NCBI GenBank assembly: GCA_022647575.1
Contig: JALCKY010000007.1
Location: forward strand, 112,711 to 176,710
Length of the DNA stretch: 64,000 bases
Reading direction: 5' to 3'
Origin: Lachnospiraceae bacterium
GTDB taxonomy: Bacteria; Bacillota; Clostridia; Lachnospirales; Lachnospiraceae
Shown here: positions 1-8,592 of the stretch, one piece after another
Layout of the letters: each line of letters opens with the position of its first letter
Numbering within the stretch: position 1 is the first letter of the stretch
The notes under the pieces: generated by a model
The model's database searches: none
Told to the model about the DNA's origin: nothing
What the model saw: only the letters and a program-made list of their open reading frames with translations
Position numbers and translations under genes: made by a program

Positions 1-3000
1 ATGCGCGACGATGGCAGCCGAATTGATGACCGTGTCGATCTTTTCCGTGAAGGGGGCGGCAAAGATGCCGGGGTTTGACAGATCGCCCTCGATGACTTCC
101 CATTTTGTCCCGTACAGATCGTCAAAGTCGTTTTCACCGTAATAGAACAGGGCCGTGCGGACTCTTGTTTCAGGCGCGCGTTTTCCGTCCGAGCGGGCCA
201 GACAGAAAACTTTATTGAACCTGTCCGGATGTTTCATCAGCTCAAGAAGGATGTGCACGCCGAGATATCCGGTTGCTCCGCTCAGAAGAACTGTTCCGAG
301 GAATTCTTTTTCCGGAAGGATTTCCGGATGATAGTTCAGTACGGAAGGGATGCCTTCGTAATCCAGGTTTCCAAGTCCGGCTTCGTCATTTTCCGGAGCC
401 TTGTCTGCAAGCTTTGCTGCAAGGGCGGCGGGAGTCGGCGCTTCGTAAATCATGCGCACATTCAGGCTGCCTTCGCCGAAACGGGTTTCCAGCTCCATCA
501 TCAGCATGACGGTATCGAGCGAAGTGCCGCCCATCTCGAAGAAATTATCAGCGGCGCCGATGCGGTCGCATTTCAGGACAGCCTGCATTTTTTCGCAGAT
601 GAATTTTTCGCTGTCGTTTGATGGCGGCGTATAGTTCTGACTGAATTCGACCGGATAATCCGCAAGGGCACGGAGGTCTGTTTTTCCGCTGATCGTGTGC
701 GGCATTTCCTCCAGGCGGACAAGCGCGTTCGGGACCATGTAGGGCGGCAGCTGGCCGCGCAGATGTTTTTTCAGATCATCTTCTTTTATTTCCGCCGATT
801 CTTCCGAGGTATAGAAGCAGACGAGGTATTCGGATTTTCCGGACTTGCGGACAATGCAGGCATCGGAAAGGACGCCCGGATACTGACCGACCGCGTTCTC
901 TATTTCAGGAAGCTCGATGCGCAGGCCGCGGAGCTTGATCAGGCGGTCGTTACGTCCCTGGTAGATCAGGCAGCCGTCTTTATCGAGATACCCCAGATCT
1001 CCCGTATGGTAAATGGAAAGACCGTTAAGAATGCAGAATTTCTTCTCCGTGATTTCCGGAAGGTTTTTGTATCCGAGTCCGACGCCTGCTCCATAGATGC
1101 AGATTTCGCCGGAGGCTCCGTACGGGATCAGCTCGGAATTCCTGTTCAGGATCAGGAGGCCCGTATTCGCGATCGGCCGGCCGATCGAACGGTTGTCCCC
1201 GTCTTCTGTTATGGTGGCGCCGATGGTCGTTTCCGTTGGCCCGTAGCCGTTGAAAATCCTTGTGCCGTAATTCTTTTTCAGTTCATTTACGAAACTGCCG
1301 AGCAGGACTTCCCCTGCGGAAAGGACGGCGCGTATGCCGCCGAAGACTTCCGTAAAAGCGGGAAGCTTCAGATAGGAAGCCAGTCTTGACGGCGTGCAGT
1401 GCAGGATGTCGGCGTGATGAGCGGATATGATTTTCGCCAGGGCAGCAGGATCGGTCAGGGCATTTTCCGGAGTCAGCTCGACGAACATGCCGTTCATCAG
1501 CGGCACGAAAATCTCGTAGAGGGAAATATCGAAGCCGATAGATCCCACGGCGGTTATGCCATGGCAGGGAGCGCTGCCGTCCAGGCCCGTAATGGCGCGG
1601 TTGAACGGATTGCTGTCAGGCAGGACAATGCTGACGATGCCGGTGTGCGGAAGAATGACGCCCTTCGGCTTGCCCGTGCTGCCGGATGTATAGATCATAT
1701 AGGCCGGAGAGCGCGGATCGATGTCCGGCTGCGCTGCCTGCGGTTCGGATCCGGCCAGCTCTTTTATTTCCAGAAAGCCGGCGGGTGCATTTTCCACATC
1801 GTCCGAGGAAATCAGGAATTTTGCCCCGCTGTCGGAAAGGATATTTTCGATGCGTTCTGTCGGGTACTGGGAATCAATCGGGACAAAGGCCGCGCCGGTT
1901 TTCAGTATACCGAAGATCGTCGGAATCATATAGAGGTTCCGGTGCAGAATGAACGCGACGACATCGCCGCATCTGACGCCGTGACTTTCCAGTCCGCCGG
2001 CAATCCGGTCGGAGAGTTCATCAAGATTGGAAAAAGTGAGGGTTTCATTTCCCGCATAAACGGCCGGCCTGTCGGCATTTTCCCTGACCGCTTTCCGGAA
2101 AATAGAAACAATCGTGTCTTTTTGGCTGAACGGAACAGTCTTTCCTTTTACGGAATAAAGGCGCTCCTTCTCTTTGGCGCCGACAATCGGGATTTCCGGG
2201 AGAGGCTTTCCGGACAGGCCGTCTTTTATGATGCCGAGGATGCTGTCGATGAAGAAGTGAATGCGTTCCTGATCATAAAAACCGTTATTCAGGTCAAAGG
2301 AGAAGCGGGCAGTGCCGTCAAAGTTGAAAATATTCCAGGTCAGGTGATTGCGCATTTCACCGGCGACGCTTACATCGACGGCGGCGCGGACATTTCCCTC
2401 AAGCCTGCAGCTGTAATAGTTCAGGACATATTCCGAAAAGCTGTCTTCCGTCAGGTCTTCTTCGCGGCACAGATTCAGGATTTCGTCGAAACCGTACTGC
2501 TTATGAAGCGCCGCGCTGCGTGCCGATGACTGTGCACTCAGGCACAGACCGGTAAAATCGCGGCAGCCTGAAACATGGACCCGTACGGGAATCAGCAGCG
2601 TATAGCATCCGAGGGTCTGCCTCTGTGAAATGGTACGGTTCAGTCGCGGCATCAGGATGACGGCATCATTTTTTCCGGCAGCTTTTGCCATGTAGAGAGC
2701 CAGTGCACCGAGGAAGACATAGGCAGGATTCAGGCCGTTTTCCGCAGAGAATTTTTCAACGGCGGAATTCAGGTCCTGATCCGGCGTATAGGCATATTCG
2801 GTTTTTTCTGCTGAGGATTCCCCCGAAAACAGGGCAGGCCGGAAATCGGCATTTTCAAAATATTCAAGCCAGAAGTCTTTATCATTTTCCGGTACGGAGT
2901 TTTTCTCATCGGTGAAAAATGAAGATTCCGGAAGTTCCTTCCCTTCCAGTGCATCGATGATACGCTGGCAGAAAAGGCTCATGCCGTATCCGTCAATGAT

Positions 3001-3387
3001 CAGGTGATGGAAACGGGCATAAAGCATGACGCCGCCTCCTGAAACAGGAATCGCTTCGATGCGGTACAGCTCGCCTTCGGCAAACGGAGTCTTATCCATT
3101 CGGCCGGTGTAGACGGAAATGTCATCGGCTGTCATTTCACCCAGGATATTTGTCAGGGAAACCGGTGCGTCATTCAGGTTAAAGGAAGCCCGACTTCCGT
3201 CGGTCTTCAGGGATGCGCGGAAGATGTCGGCGGAAAGCAGGACTTTGTCGGCTGCCTGTCTGACCGCATCTGTCTGAAAGCCGTCGATCTTCATTTTCAC
3301 GGAAATGACATTGATCGCGCTGTGCCGGCTGACGATCTCGTTCTGCCAGATTCCCGCCTGCGAAAGGTTTATTGAATATTCAGTCAA
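1..3387 (-). CDS. Single-module non-ribosomal peptide synthetase, C-A-T-reductase (3' end outside window)
   Basis: About 1129 residues are visible and the frame stays open to the window edge. A condensation domain comes first, with HHLIIDG near residue 126. An adenylation domain follows, with YTSGSTGKPKG near 560, NGYGPTETT near 714 and GRNDRLIKLRG near 814. A carrier domain has FEMGGTSLD near 955, whose Ser is the phosphopantetheine site. A thioester-reductase-type Rossmann start, SGATGYLG, lies near 1039. This order predicts loading of one amino acid, acylation by the N-terminal C domain and reductive release as an aldehyde or alcohol. The start is a TTG preceded by GGAGG at 8 nt; the nearby ATG opens a frame that stops at once. 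A hand alignment of the adenylation pocket reads roughly D-I-Y-H-L-A-G-I-G, which I cannot assign to a substrate. It is divergent from two small RiPP-like genes. Domain calls are firm; the product is inference. Confidence 0.93.
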   Translation of the reverse strand, partial: MTEYSINLSQAGIWQNEIVSRHSAINVISVKMKIDGFQTDAVRQAADKVLLSADIFRASLKTDGSRASFNLNDAPVSLTNILGEMTADDISVYTGRMDKTPFAEGELYRIEAIPVSGGGVMLYARFHHLIIDGYGMSLFCQRIIDALEGKELPESSFFTDEKNSVPENDKDFWLEYFENADFRPALFSGESSAEKTEYAYTPDQDLNSAVEKFSAENGLNPAYVFLGALALYMAKAAGKNDAVILMPRLNRTISQRQTLGCYTLLIPVRVHVSGCRDFTGLCLSAQSSARSAALHKQYGFDEILNLCREEDLTEDSFSEYVLNYYSCRLEGNVRAAVDVSVAGEMRNHLTWNIFNFDGTARFSFDLNNGFYDQERIHFFIDSILGIIKDGLSGKPLPEIPIVGAKEKERLYSVKGKTVPFSQKDTIVSIFRKAVRENADRPAVYAGNETLTFSNLDELSDRIAGGLESHGVRCGDVVAFILHRNLYMIPTIFGILKTGAAFVPIDSQYPTERIENILSDSGAKFLISSDDVENAPAGFLEIKELAGSEPQAAQPDIDPRSPAYMIYTSGSTGKPKGVILPHTGIVSIVLPDSNPFNRAITGLDGSAPCHGITAVGSIGFDISLYEIFVPLMNGMFVELTPENALTDPAALAKIISAHHADILHCTPSRLASYLKLPAFTEVFGGIRAVLSAGEVLLGSFVNELKKNYGTRIFNGYGPTETTIGATITEDGDNRSIGRPIANTGLLILNRNSELIPYGASGEICIYGAGVGLGYKNLPEITEKKFCILNGLSIYHTGDLGYLDKDGCLIYQGRNDRLIKLRGLRIELPEIENAVGQYPGVLSDACIVRKSGKSEYLVCFYTSEESAEIKEDDLKKHLRGQLPPYMVPNALVRLEEMPHTISGKTDLRALADYPVEFSQNYTPPSNDSEKFICEKMQAVLKCDRIGAADNFFEMGGTSLDTVMLMMELETRFGEGSLNVRMIYEAPTPAALAAKLADKAPENDEAGLGNLDYEGIPSVLNYHPEILPEKEFLGTVLLSGATGYLGVHILLELMKHPDRFNKVFCLARSDGKRAPETRVRTALFYYGENDFDDLYGTKWEVIEGDLSNPGIFAAPFTEKIDTVINSAAIVAH

Positions 3388-3539
3388 AAGATAAGCCTCC
3401 GTTTCATAGAGGATCCTGATATTATCATAAATAATTTATACCATATTTCATGCATATATGCCATCTTAAAGAGTTTGATGGCTCTGCCAGAATGTCCGGG
3501 CCGTATTCCGAAAAAGTTACGTTTAAAAGGCGAAATGAG

Positions 3540-3644
3540 TTGAAACAGATGAATTCTGAAGAGGAAAATTCGGGCAAACGCGTAAAGCGGGCGCAGCTGA
3601 AGGATTCTCAGCTTGAACAGGTGCAGGGCAGGCCATGCAGCTGA
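3540..3644 (+). CDS. Small GG-leader RiPP precursor-like peptide, probably frameshifted at the cleavage site
   Basis: This is a 34-residue frame starting at TTG 3540, with AAAAGG 9 nt upstream; an in-frame ATG lies at 3549 without a good ribosome site. The peptide ends in LKDSQLEQVQGRPCS. The stretch LKDSQLEQVQG resembles the end of the neighbouring leader (LQDEELNSVAGG), the usual region before a double-glycine cleavage site. Removing the single A at 3630 turns QGRPCS into QGGHAADADAEDKTD and then a stop, which restores a double glycine and gives a plausible 12-residue core. It is therefore either a broken precursor or one with a sequence error. The family assignment is by pattern only. Confidence 0.45.
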   Translation: MKQMNSEEENSGKRVKRAQLKDSQLEQVQGRPCS

Positions 3645-3732
3645 TGCAGATGCTGAGGACAAGACAGATTGACTGTGATAGAATAATCATGATCGAATTC
3701 ACGAAACATACGATTAGAAAGGGACAAATCCG

Positions 3733-3984
3733 ATGAACCAACAGAGCATAAAAAAACTTCTGGCCAACCGGAAACTGGTAGAAAAGTTCAAAGCATGTTC
3801 AGACGTGGAAGAGATTCAAAATCTTGCGAAAGAAAACGGCCTGGAGCTGACACAGGAGGAAACCATTAAAGCACTTGAGTTTTTTAAGGGGAACGAACTG
3901 CAGGATGAAGAACTGAATTCTGTGGCAGGCGGCGGCGGGACCAGTCCTGATGTAGTCATACCAAACCAACCGGACGACTGTTGA
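3733..3984 (+). CDS. Nif11-type leader RiPP precursor peptide
   Basis: The 83-residue peptide has an N-terminal alpha-helical Nif11-like leader (KKLLANRKLVEKFKACSD, then IQNLAKENGLELTQEE). It is followed by an acidic stretch and the double-glycine motif ELNSVAGG. The putative core after the motif is GGTSPDVVIPNQPDDC, which has one terminal Cys and few residues for heterocyclisation or lanthionine formation. AAAGGGA lies upstream of the ATG and a strong terminator lies 90 bp downstream. Nif11 leaders are recognised by tailoring enzymes and removed by C39 peptidase domains of NHLM exporters. No tailoring enzyme is adjacent within the window; an exporter of this type is at 26.9 kb. The leader class is fairly secure, but the modification and activity are unknown. 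Confidence 0.8.
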   Translation: MNQQSIKKLLANRKLVEKFKACSDVEEIQNLAKENGLELTQEETIKALEFFKGNELQDEELNSVAGGGGTSPDVVIPNQPDDC

Positions 3985-4073
3985 AATGCTCATTTAAGAG
4001 ACAATGCTTTGCAATCATGCACTTGCAGGTTTTTCGAAAAAGAACTCGGATATTTTCCAGTGAAGTTGACCGA

Positions 4074-4106
4074 GGCGTCGCAGAGTGATCTGCGGCGTCT
4101 TTTTTT
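4074..4106 (+). terminator. Rho-independent terminator after the Nif11 precursor
   Basis: A 10-bp stem (GGCGTCGCAG with CTGCGGCGTC, two G-T pairs) closes a 6-nt loop and is followed by seven T. It separates the peptide gene from the arsenic operon. Confidence 0.85.
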
Positions 4107-4127
4107 GAAAGGTACGGAAATATCATA

Positions 4128-4156
4128 TTGACAAATCTTGATCTGGGGAGTACTGT
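4128..4156 (+). promoter_or_regulatory. Sigma-A type promoter of the permease/arsenite operon
   Basis: TTGACA is followed after exactly 17 bp by TACTGT. Transcription would start near 4163, inside the inverted repeat just downstream. Confidence 0.6.
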
Positions 4157-4159
4157 TGT

Positions 4160-4186
4160 CACATCAGTAGAAATTGATTTGATGTG
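4160..4186. promoter_or_regulatory. Operator-like inverted repeat plus repeated ATTGATTTGAT boxes
   Basis: CACATCA and TGATGTG form a perfect 7-bp inverted repeat with a 13-bp spacer over the expected transcription start. The box ATTGATTTGAT occurs inside it (4173-4183) and again at 4242-4252 before the gene. Position and AT-rich ATCAA-like sequence suit an ArsR/SmtB-type repressor, but no such gene is in the window. A short hairpin (4195-4214, AGCCATC with GATGGCT) lies between the two boxes. Confidence 0.45.
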
Positions 4187-4274
4187 AAGGCAGCAGCCAT
4201 CTTTCCGGATGGCTTTCCTTTTGAAAAAAACATCGAAAAATATTGATTTGATAAAATAAGAGAAGAGGTTTTTT

Positions 4275-5279
4275 ATGGGTGTATGGGATTTTATTCAGAA
4301 TCAGGTTCTGGGCCTGAAATGGCTAAATGAAATCATCGGTTCTGCACTTTCTGCTTTAGGCTTGGATATTACCTCCCGTCTGGGCGGGAGCATACAGTTT
4401 TTCCTGTATGACGTGCTGAAGATCACCTTCCTGCTCTGCCTGCTGATCTTTATCATCAGCTACATCCAGAGCTTTTTCCCGCCGGAGCGAAGCAAGAAGA
4501 TTCTCGGACGCTTCCACGGGATAGGGGCTAATTCCATTGCGGCACTGCTTGGTACGGTGACGCCGTTCTGCTCCTGTTCCTCCATTCCGCTTTTTATCGG
4601 ATTCACCAGTGCGGGACTTCCGGTGGGCGTTACGTTTTCGTTCCTGATCTCTTCGCCTATGGTCGACCTCGGCAGCCTTGTGCTGCTGATGAGCATTTTC
4701 GGCGCGAAGGTAGCCGTTGTCTATGTCATATTCGGTCTGATCATAGCCGTTGTCGGCGGTACGATTATTGAGAAGCTTCACATGGAGCGCTATGTGGAGG
4801 ATTTCATAAAAAATGCCGGCGGAATCGACGTTGAATCTCCGGAACTCACTGTACGCGACCGTCTGGTTTATGCAAAGGATCAGGTTGTCAGCACCTTCAA
4901 GAAGGTTTTCCCGTATATTCTGATCGGTGTCGGCATCGGTGCCGTTATTCATAACTGGATTCCGGAAAGTGTTGTGGAAGCCGTTCTCGGAGGCAATAAT
5001 CCGTTCGGCGTCGTGCTGGCTACGCTGATCGGCGTACCGATGTATGCGGATATTTTCGGCACCATTCCCATTGCGGAAGCCCTGCTTGGCAAAGGCGCAC
5101 AGCTTGGGACCGTACTGTCCTTCATGATGGCGGTCACGACGCTTTCGCTTCCTTCGCTCATCATGCTCCGGAAGGCTGTCAAACCGAAGCTGCTGGGACT
5201 GTTCATCGCAATCTGCACCGTGGGAATCATTATCGTCGGTTATCTTTTCAATGTGCTTCAGCCGTTCCTTGTAGGATGA
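4275..5279 (+). CDS. ArsP-like permease (PF03773/DUF318 type)
   Basis: The 334-residue protein is predicted to be polytopic with about eight to ten membrane segments. It carries the family signature PFCSCSS near residues 97-103, the cysteine-rich motif of the ArsP/DUF318 permease group. Members export trivalent organoarsenicals or are linked to metal and thiol stress. AGAAGAGG lies 7 nt before the ATG. It is followed 64 bp later by an ACR3 gene on the same strand, so the two probably form one arsenic-resistance operon. Substrate assignment rests on the neighbour and family. No ArsR, ArsC or ArsM gene is next to it. Confidence 0.85.
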   Translation: MGVWDFIQNQVLGLKWLNEIIGSALSALGLDITSRLGGSIQFFLYDVLKITFLLCLLIFIISYIQSFFPPERSKKILGRFHGIGANSIAALLGTVTPFCSCSSIPLFIGFTSAGLPVGVTFSFLISSPMVDLGSLVLLMSIFGAKVAVVYVIFGLIIAVVGGTIIEKLHMERYVEDFIKNAGGIDVESPELTVRDRLVYAKDQVVSTFKKVFPYILIGVGIGAVIHNWIPESVVEAVLGGNNPFGVVLATLIGVPMYADIFGTIPIAEALLGKGAQLGTVLSFMMAVTTLSLPSLIMLRKAVKPKLLGLFIAICTVGIIIVGYLFNVLQPFLVG

Positions 5280-5343
5280 AGCTGTCCGTATCAGTGTTCG
5301 GCAGAGGTCGAAAATATTCGATATGAAATGATGGGAGGAGAAT

Positions 5344-6408
5344 ATGGCGAAGAGTAAAAATGAAGGAATCAGTTTTTTTCAGAAGTATCTGTCTGTATGG
5401 GTAATTCTCTGCATGGTGATCGGTGTCCTTCTGGGACACTGGTTTCCGGCTGTCGGCACGTTTCTGAATCAGTTTGAGTATTACAAGGTTTCCATTCCCA
5501 TGGCCATTCTGATCTGGATCATGATCTATCCGATGATGATGAAGGTCGATTTCAAGAGTGTGCAGAACGTCAGGAAGAATCCCAAGGGACTCTACATCAC
5601 ATGGATTACCAACTGGCTCATCAAGCCGTTTACGATGTACGGCATCGCCGTGCTGTTCTTTTTTGTCATCTTCAAGGGTCTGATTGCGCCGGAACTTGCA
5701 ACGCAGTATCTGGCCGGGGCGGTGCTGCTCGGCGCGGCGCCCTGCACGGCGATGGTATTCGTCTGGAGCACGCTGACAAAAGGCAACCCGGCCTATACTG
5801 TCGTTCAGGTGGCGACCAACGATCTCATCATCCTGTTTGCATTTGTCCCTATCGTAAAGTTCCTGCTGGGCGTATCCAACGTCAGCGTCCCTTACAGTAC
5901 GCTGATTCTCAGCGTCGTGCTTTTTGTGGTGGTGCCTCTGACAGCCGGAATCCTGACACGTGTACTGGTCATCCGGCGGCGCGGTGCTGAGTATTTTGAA
6001 AAGAAATTCGTCCATAAATTCGACAGCGTGACCACGATTGGTCTGCTTCTTACCCTGGTGATGGTATTCATGTTCCAGAGCGAAGTGATCTTAAAGAATC
6101 CGCTTCATATCCTTCTGATTGCAGTGCCGCTGATTCTGCAGACCTATCTGATTTTCTTCATTGCCTATTCTGCCTGCCGCATTCTGAAACTGCCTTACGA
6201 TATCGCGGCTCCTGCCGGCATGATCGGGGCATCGAATTTCTTTGAACTGTCAGTTGCGGTAGCCGTCGCGCTTTTCGGGACGACCAGTCCGGCAGCCCTT
6301 GCCACGACGGTCGGAGTCCTGACGGAAGTACCGGTCATGCTGACGCTCGTGAAGATTGCTAACAGGACGCAGGCCTGGTTCCCTGCCGGAACGGAAAAAC
6401 ATGAATGA
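5344..6408 (+). CDS. acr3: ACR3-family arsenite efflux transporter
   Basis: The 354-residue protein has about ten membrane segments. It shows the ACR3 hallmarks GAAPCTAMVFVWS, with the conserved Cys needed for arsenite transport, and ASNFFELSVAVAVALFG near the C-terminus. ACR3 proteins expel arsenite or antimonite using the proton gradient. GGGAGGAG precedes the ATG. It pairs with the upstream ArsP-like permease and overlaps a small charged reading frame at its end. Length and motifs are normal for the family. Confidence 0.93.
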   Translation: MAKSKNEGISFFQKYLSVWVILCMVIGVLLGHWFPAVGTFLNQFEYYKVSIPMAILIWIMIYPMMMKVDFKSVQNVRKNPKGLYITWITNWLIKPFTMYGIAVLFFFVIFKGLIAPELATQYLAGAVLLGAAPCTAMVFVWSTLTKGNPAYTVVQVATNDLIILFAFVPIVKFLLGVSNVSVPYSTLILSVVLFVVVPLTAGILTRVLVIRRRGAEYFEKKFVHKFDSVTTIGLLLTLVMVFMFQSEVILKNPLHILLIAVPLILQTYLIFFIAYSACRILKLPYDIAAPAGMIGASNFFELSVAVAVALFGTTSPAALATTVGVLTEVPVMLTLVKIANRTQAWFPAGTEKHE

Positions 6409-6535
6409 TCGAAGAGAGGAATCGCAGAAGAGAGAGGAACTGCGGAAGGAAAAGGAACCCCGGAAGAGAGCAGAATCCCGGAAGATTAAGGATGAGATCA
6501 ATCCGGATGCGGTACGAACCGTAAAACGGCTGTAA
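6401..6535 (+). CDS. Small highly charged ORF coupled to the ACR3 gene
   Basis: The 44-residue frame overlaps the end of the ACR3 gene by 8 bp (ATGAATGA). The peptide is mostly Arg, Lys and Glu in short repeats such as KREELRKEKEPRKR and ends in AVRTVKRL. It could be a translationally coupled small protein or a chance frame in purine-rich sequence. No family was recognised. Confidence 0.25.
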   Translation: MNDRREESQKREELRKEKEPRKRAESRKIKDEINPDAVRTVKRL

Positions 6536-6719
6536 GGCATTGATATGTCATTGACGCAGCGGCAGCACGAAAGAAGGAACGAATATTCAGTGCTGGACGA
6601 AGAACGGAACGTCTGCACAGAAGTGGAAGCTTGGATGAAAGCGAAACCTTCCATTGCCTGCAAAAAACAATATCATAAAAGGAGTAAAGCGTATAGAATA
6701 GGGGCAGGAGGGTACGAAG

Positions 6720-8396
6720 ATGAAGTTCAGTGAAATGCCTTATGAAAGAGTGGATTTTGAAGAACTGAAGAAAGACTTCGCACAGCTGACGGCGGACTTT
6801 GACAAGGCCGGAAGCGGGGCGGAGCAGTTCAGGGTACATGAAAGATATTATAAAATCATCAGTCATGCAAAGTCCATGATGACCATCGCGGACATCCGGC
6901 ATGACGGAAATACGGCAGACGAATTCTATAAAGCGGAGAAAGATTTCTATGATGCCAATGCACCTGTGCTCCAGAGCCTGGTCGTCGCTTATCAGAACAA
7001 ACTGATGCAGACGGAATTCCGTCCGGAGCTGGAAGCAAGGATCGGAAAAGTCGCCTTCAGGAATATGGAGATTGCCGCAAAGGCAATGGACGACAGGCTG
7101 ATTCCTCTGATGCAGGAAGAAAATGTGCTGGTTACGAAATATGAAGACCTGCTGGCATCGGCAAAGATCGACTGGAACGGGGAAAAGCTGAACCTGTCTC
7201 TGATGAATCCGTATCTCCGCAGCTCAGACCGCGGAATCCGTGCGGAGGCATGGAAAAAATACGCCGCATTTTTTGAAGAAAATGCGGAAGAACTGGATGA
7301 CCTGTATGATCAGCTGGTGCATAACAGAACGGCCCAGGCCCGGCAAATGGGCTATGACGATTACCTGACGCTCGGCTATTACCGGATGAACCGCAACTGC
7401 TACGACAGGAATATGGTGGCAGAGTTCCGGAAACAGGTAAAGCAGGATATTGTCCCGTTTGCCGAAAAAATCGCGGACAGAAGAAGACAGAGGTTAGGCA
7501 TCGGAGAATTGTCTTTCATTGATGAGGGTGTGTTCTCAAAGAACGGCAATCCGAAACCGGTCGGTACGCCTCAGCAGATTCTGGAAGCCGGAAGACAGAT
7601 GTACAAAGAACTGTCGCCCGAGACGGCAAAGTTCATGAATTTCATGTGCGATAACGAACTGTTCGATGTATTCGGCAGAAAGGATAAGAGAACAGGCGGG
7701 TACATGACTTACATTCCGGATTATAAGTCGCCGTTTATTTTCGCGAATTTCAACGGGACTAGTTCGGACACGGATGTCATCACGCATGAATGCGGGCATG
7801 CGTTCCAGGGATTCGTCATTGCGGATGATCCGATTCTGGAACATCAGGATATCACGATGGAGACTGCGGAGACGCATTCGATGTCCATGGAATTTTTCAC
7901 GGAACCCTGGATGGAGCTGTTCTTCGGAGAGCATGCACAGGAATACAGGGACATGCATTTTGAAGATGCCCTGATCTTTATTCCGTACGGAACCATGGTG
8001 GATGAATTCCAGCACATTGCCTACGAGAATCCGAATCTGACTCCGAAGGAGCGCAATGCCGCGTGGCGCGAGCTGGAACGGGAATATAAACCGCATCTGA
8101 ATTATGAAGGCTGCGATTATCTGCAGGAAGGCGGCTACTGGCAGCATCAGCATCACATCTATTCCTTCCCGCTTTATTACATTGACTACGTCATCGCCCA
8201 GACGGATGCTCTTCAGTATAAGGCATGGATGGACCGGGATTACCGTCAGGCATGGGAAAGCTATCTGAAACTCTGCAGATTATCCGCATCGGATTTCTTT
8301 ACAGGCCTTCTTAAGCAGGTCGGGCTGAATAGTCCGTTTGAGGATGGTTGCCTGAAGGATACCGTGTCACGGCTGGAAAAAACGATGAAGCTATGA
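6720..8396 (+). CDS. M3 family oligoendopeptidase (PepF-like)
   Basis: The 558-residue protein is a cytosolic zinc metallopeptidase of the thimet/oligopeptidase F group. The zinc and catalytic motif HECGHAF lies near residues 356-362, followed by the family stretch with ETAETHSMSMEFF. It trims short peptides inside the cell. AGGAGGG lies 7 nt before the ATG and a strong terminator follows the stop. It is a monocistronic unit between the arsenic operon and the ferredoxin/enolase genes. Length matches the shorter M3 branch of about 550-600 residues. Confidence 0.95.
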   Translation: MKFSEMPYERVDFEELKKDFAQLTADFDKAGSGAEQFRVHERYYKIISHAKSMMTIADIRHDGNTADEFYKAEKDFYDANAPVLQSLVVAYQNKLMQTEFRPELEARIGKVAFRNMEIAAKAMDDRLIPLMQEENVLVTKYEDLLASAKIDWNGEKLNLSLMNPYLRSSDRGIRAEAWKKYAAFFEENAEELDDLYDQLVHNRTAQARQMGYDDYLTLGYYRMNRNCYDRNMVAEFRKQVKQDIVPFAEKIADRRRQRLGIGELSFIDEGVFSKNGNPKPVGTPQQILEAGRQMYKELSPETAKFMNFMCDNELFDVFGRKDKRTGGYMTYIPDYKSPFIFANFNGTSSDTDVITHECGHAFQGFVIADDPILEHQDITMETAETHSMSMEFFTEPWMELFFGEHAQEYRDMHFEDALIFIPYGTMVDEFQHIAYENPNLTPKERNAAWRELEREYKPHLNYEGCDYLQEGGYWQHQHHIYSFPLYYIDYVIAQTDALQYKAWMDRDYRQAWESYLKLCRLSASDFFTGLLKQVGLNSPFEDGCLKDTVSRLEKTMKL

Positions 8397-8417
8397 TTTA
8401 AACAGCAGAGGATTAAG

Positions 8418-8456
8418 AAAGCCCTGAAAGTCAGCAATGTCTTTCAGGGCTTTTTT
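8418..8456 (+). terminator. Rho-independent terminator of the M3 peptidase gene
   Basis: A 13-bp perfect stem (AAAGCCCTGAAAG with CTTTCAGGGCTTT) has a 10-nt loop and six T. Confidence 0.9.
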
Positions 8457-8478
8457 GTGTGAGCAGAAGATGTCTTAC

Positions 8479-8492
8479 GTTGTAAAAACAAC
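8479..8492. promoter_or_regulatory. Short palindrome upstream of the ferredoxin gene
   Basis: GTTGT-AAAA-ACAAC lies in the AT-rich region 100 bp before the ferredoxin. It may be an operator, but arms of only 5 bp make this weak. Confidence 0.25.
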
Positions 8493-8592
8493 ATAAAAAT
8501 TGCGCATTTTGTGATACTTTTTAACAGGAACCAGGATGGATGTCTGAAAAACATCCGCGGAAAATTTATCACACGATAAGGAGGAATTCAGT

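Noticed and set aside
3450-3539. Upstream extension of the first small peptide from ATG 3450
   Set aside because: No ribosome site and non-leader-like residues; TTG 3540 with AAAAGG fits better.
6545-6733. 62-residue frame overlapping the M3 peptidase start
   Set aside because: No ribosome site, no recognisable pattern, and it overlaps the AGGAGGG of the peptidase.
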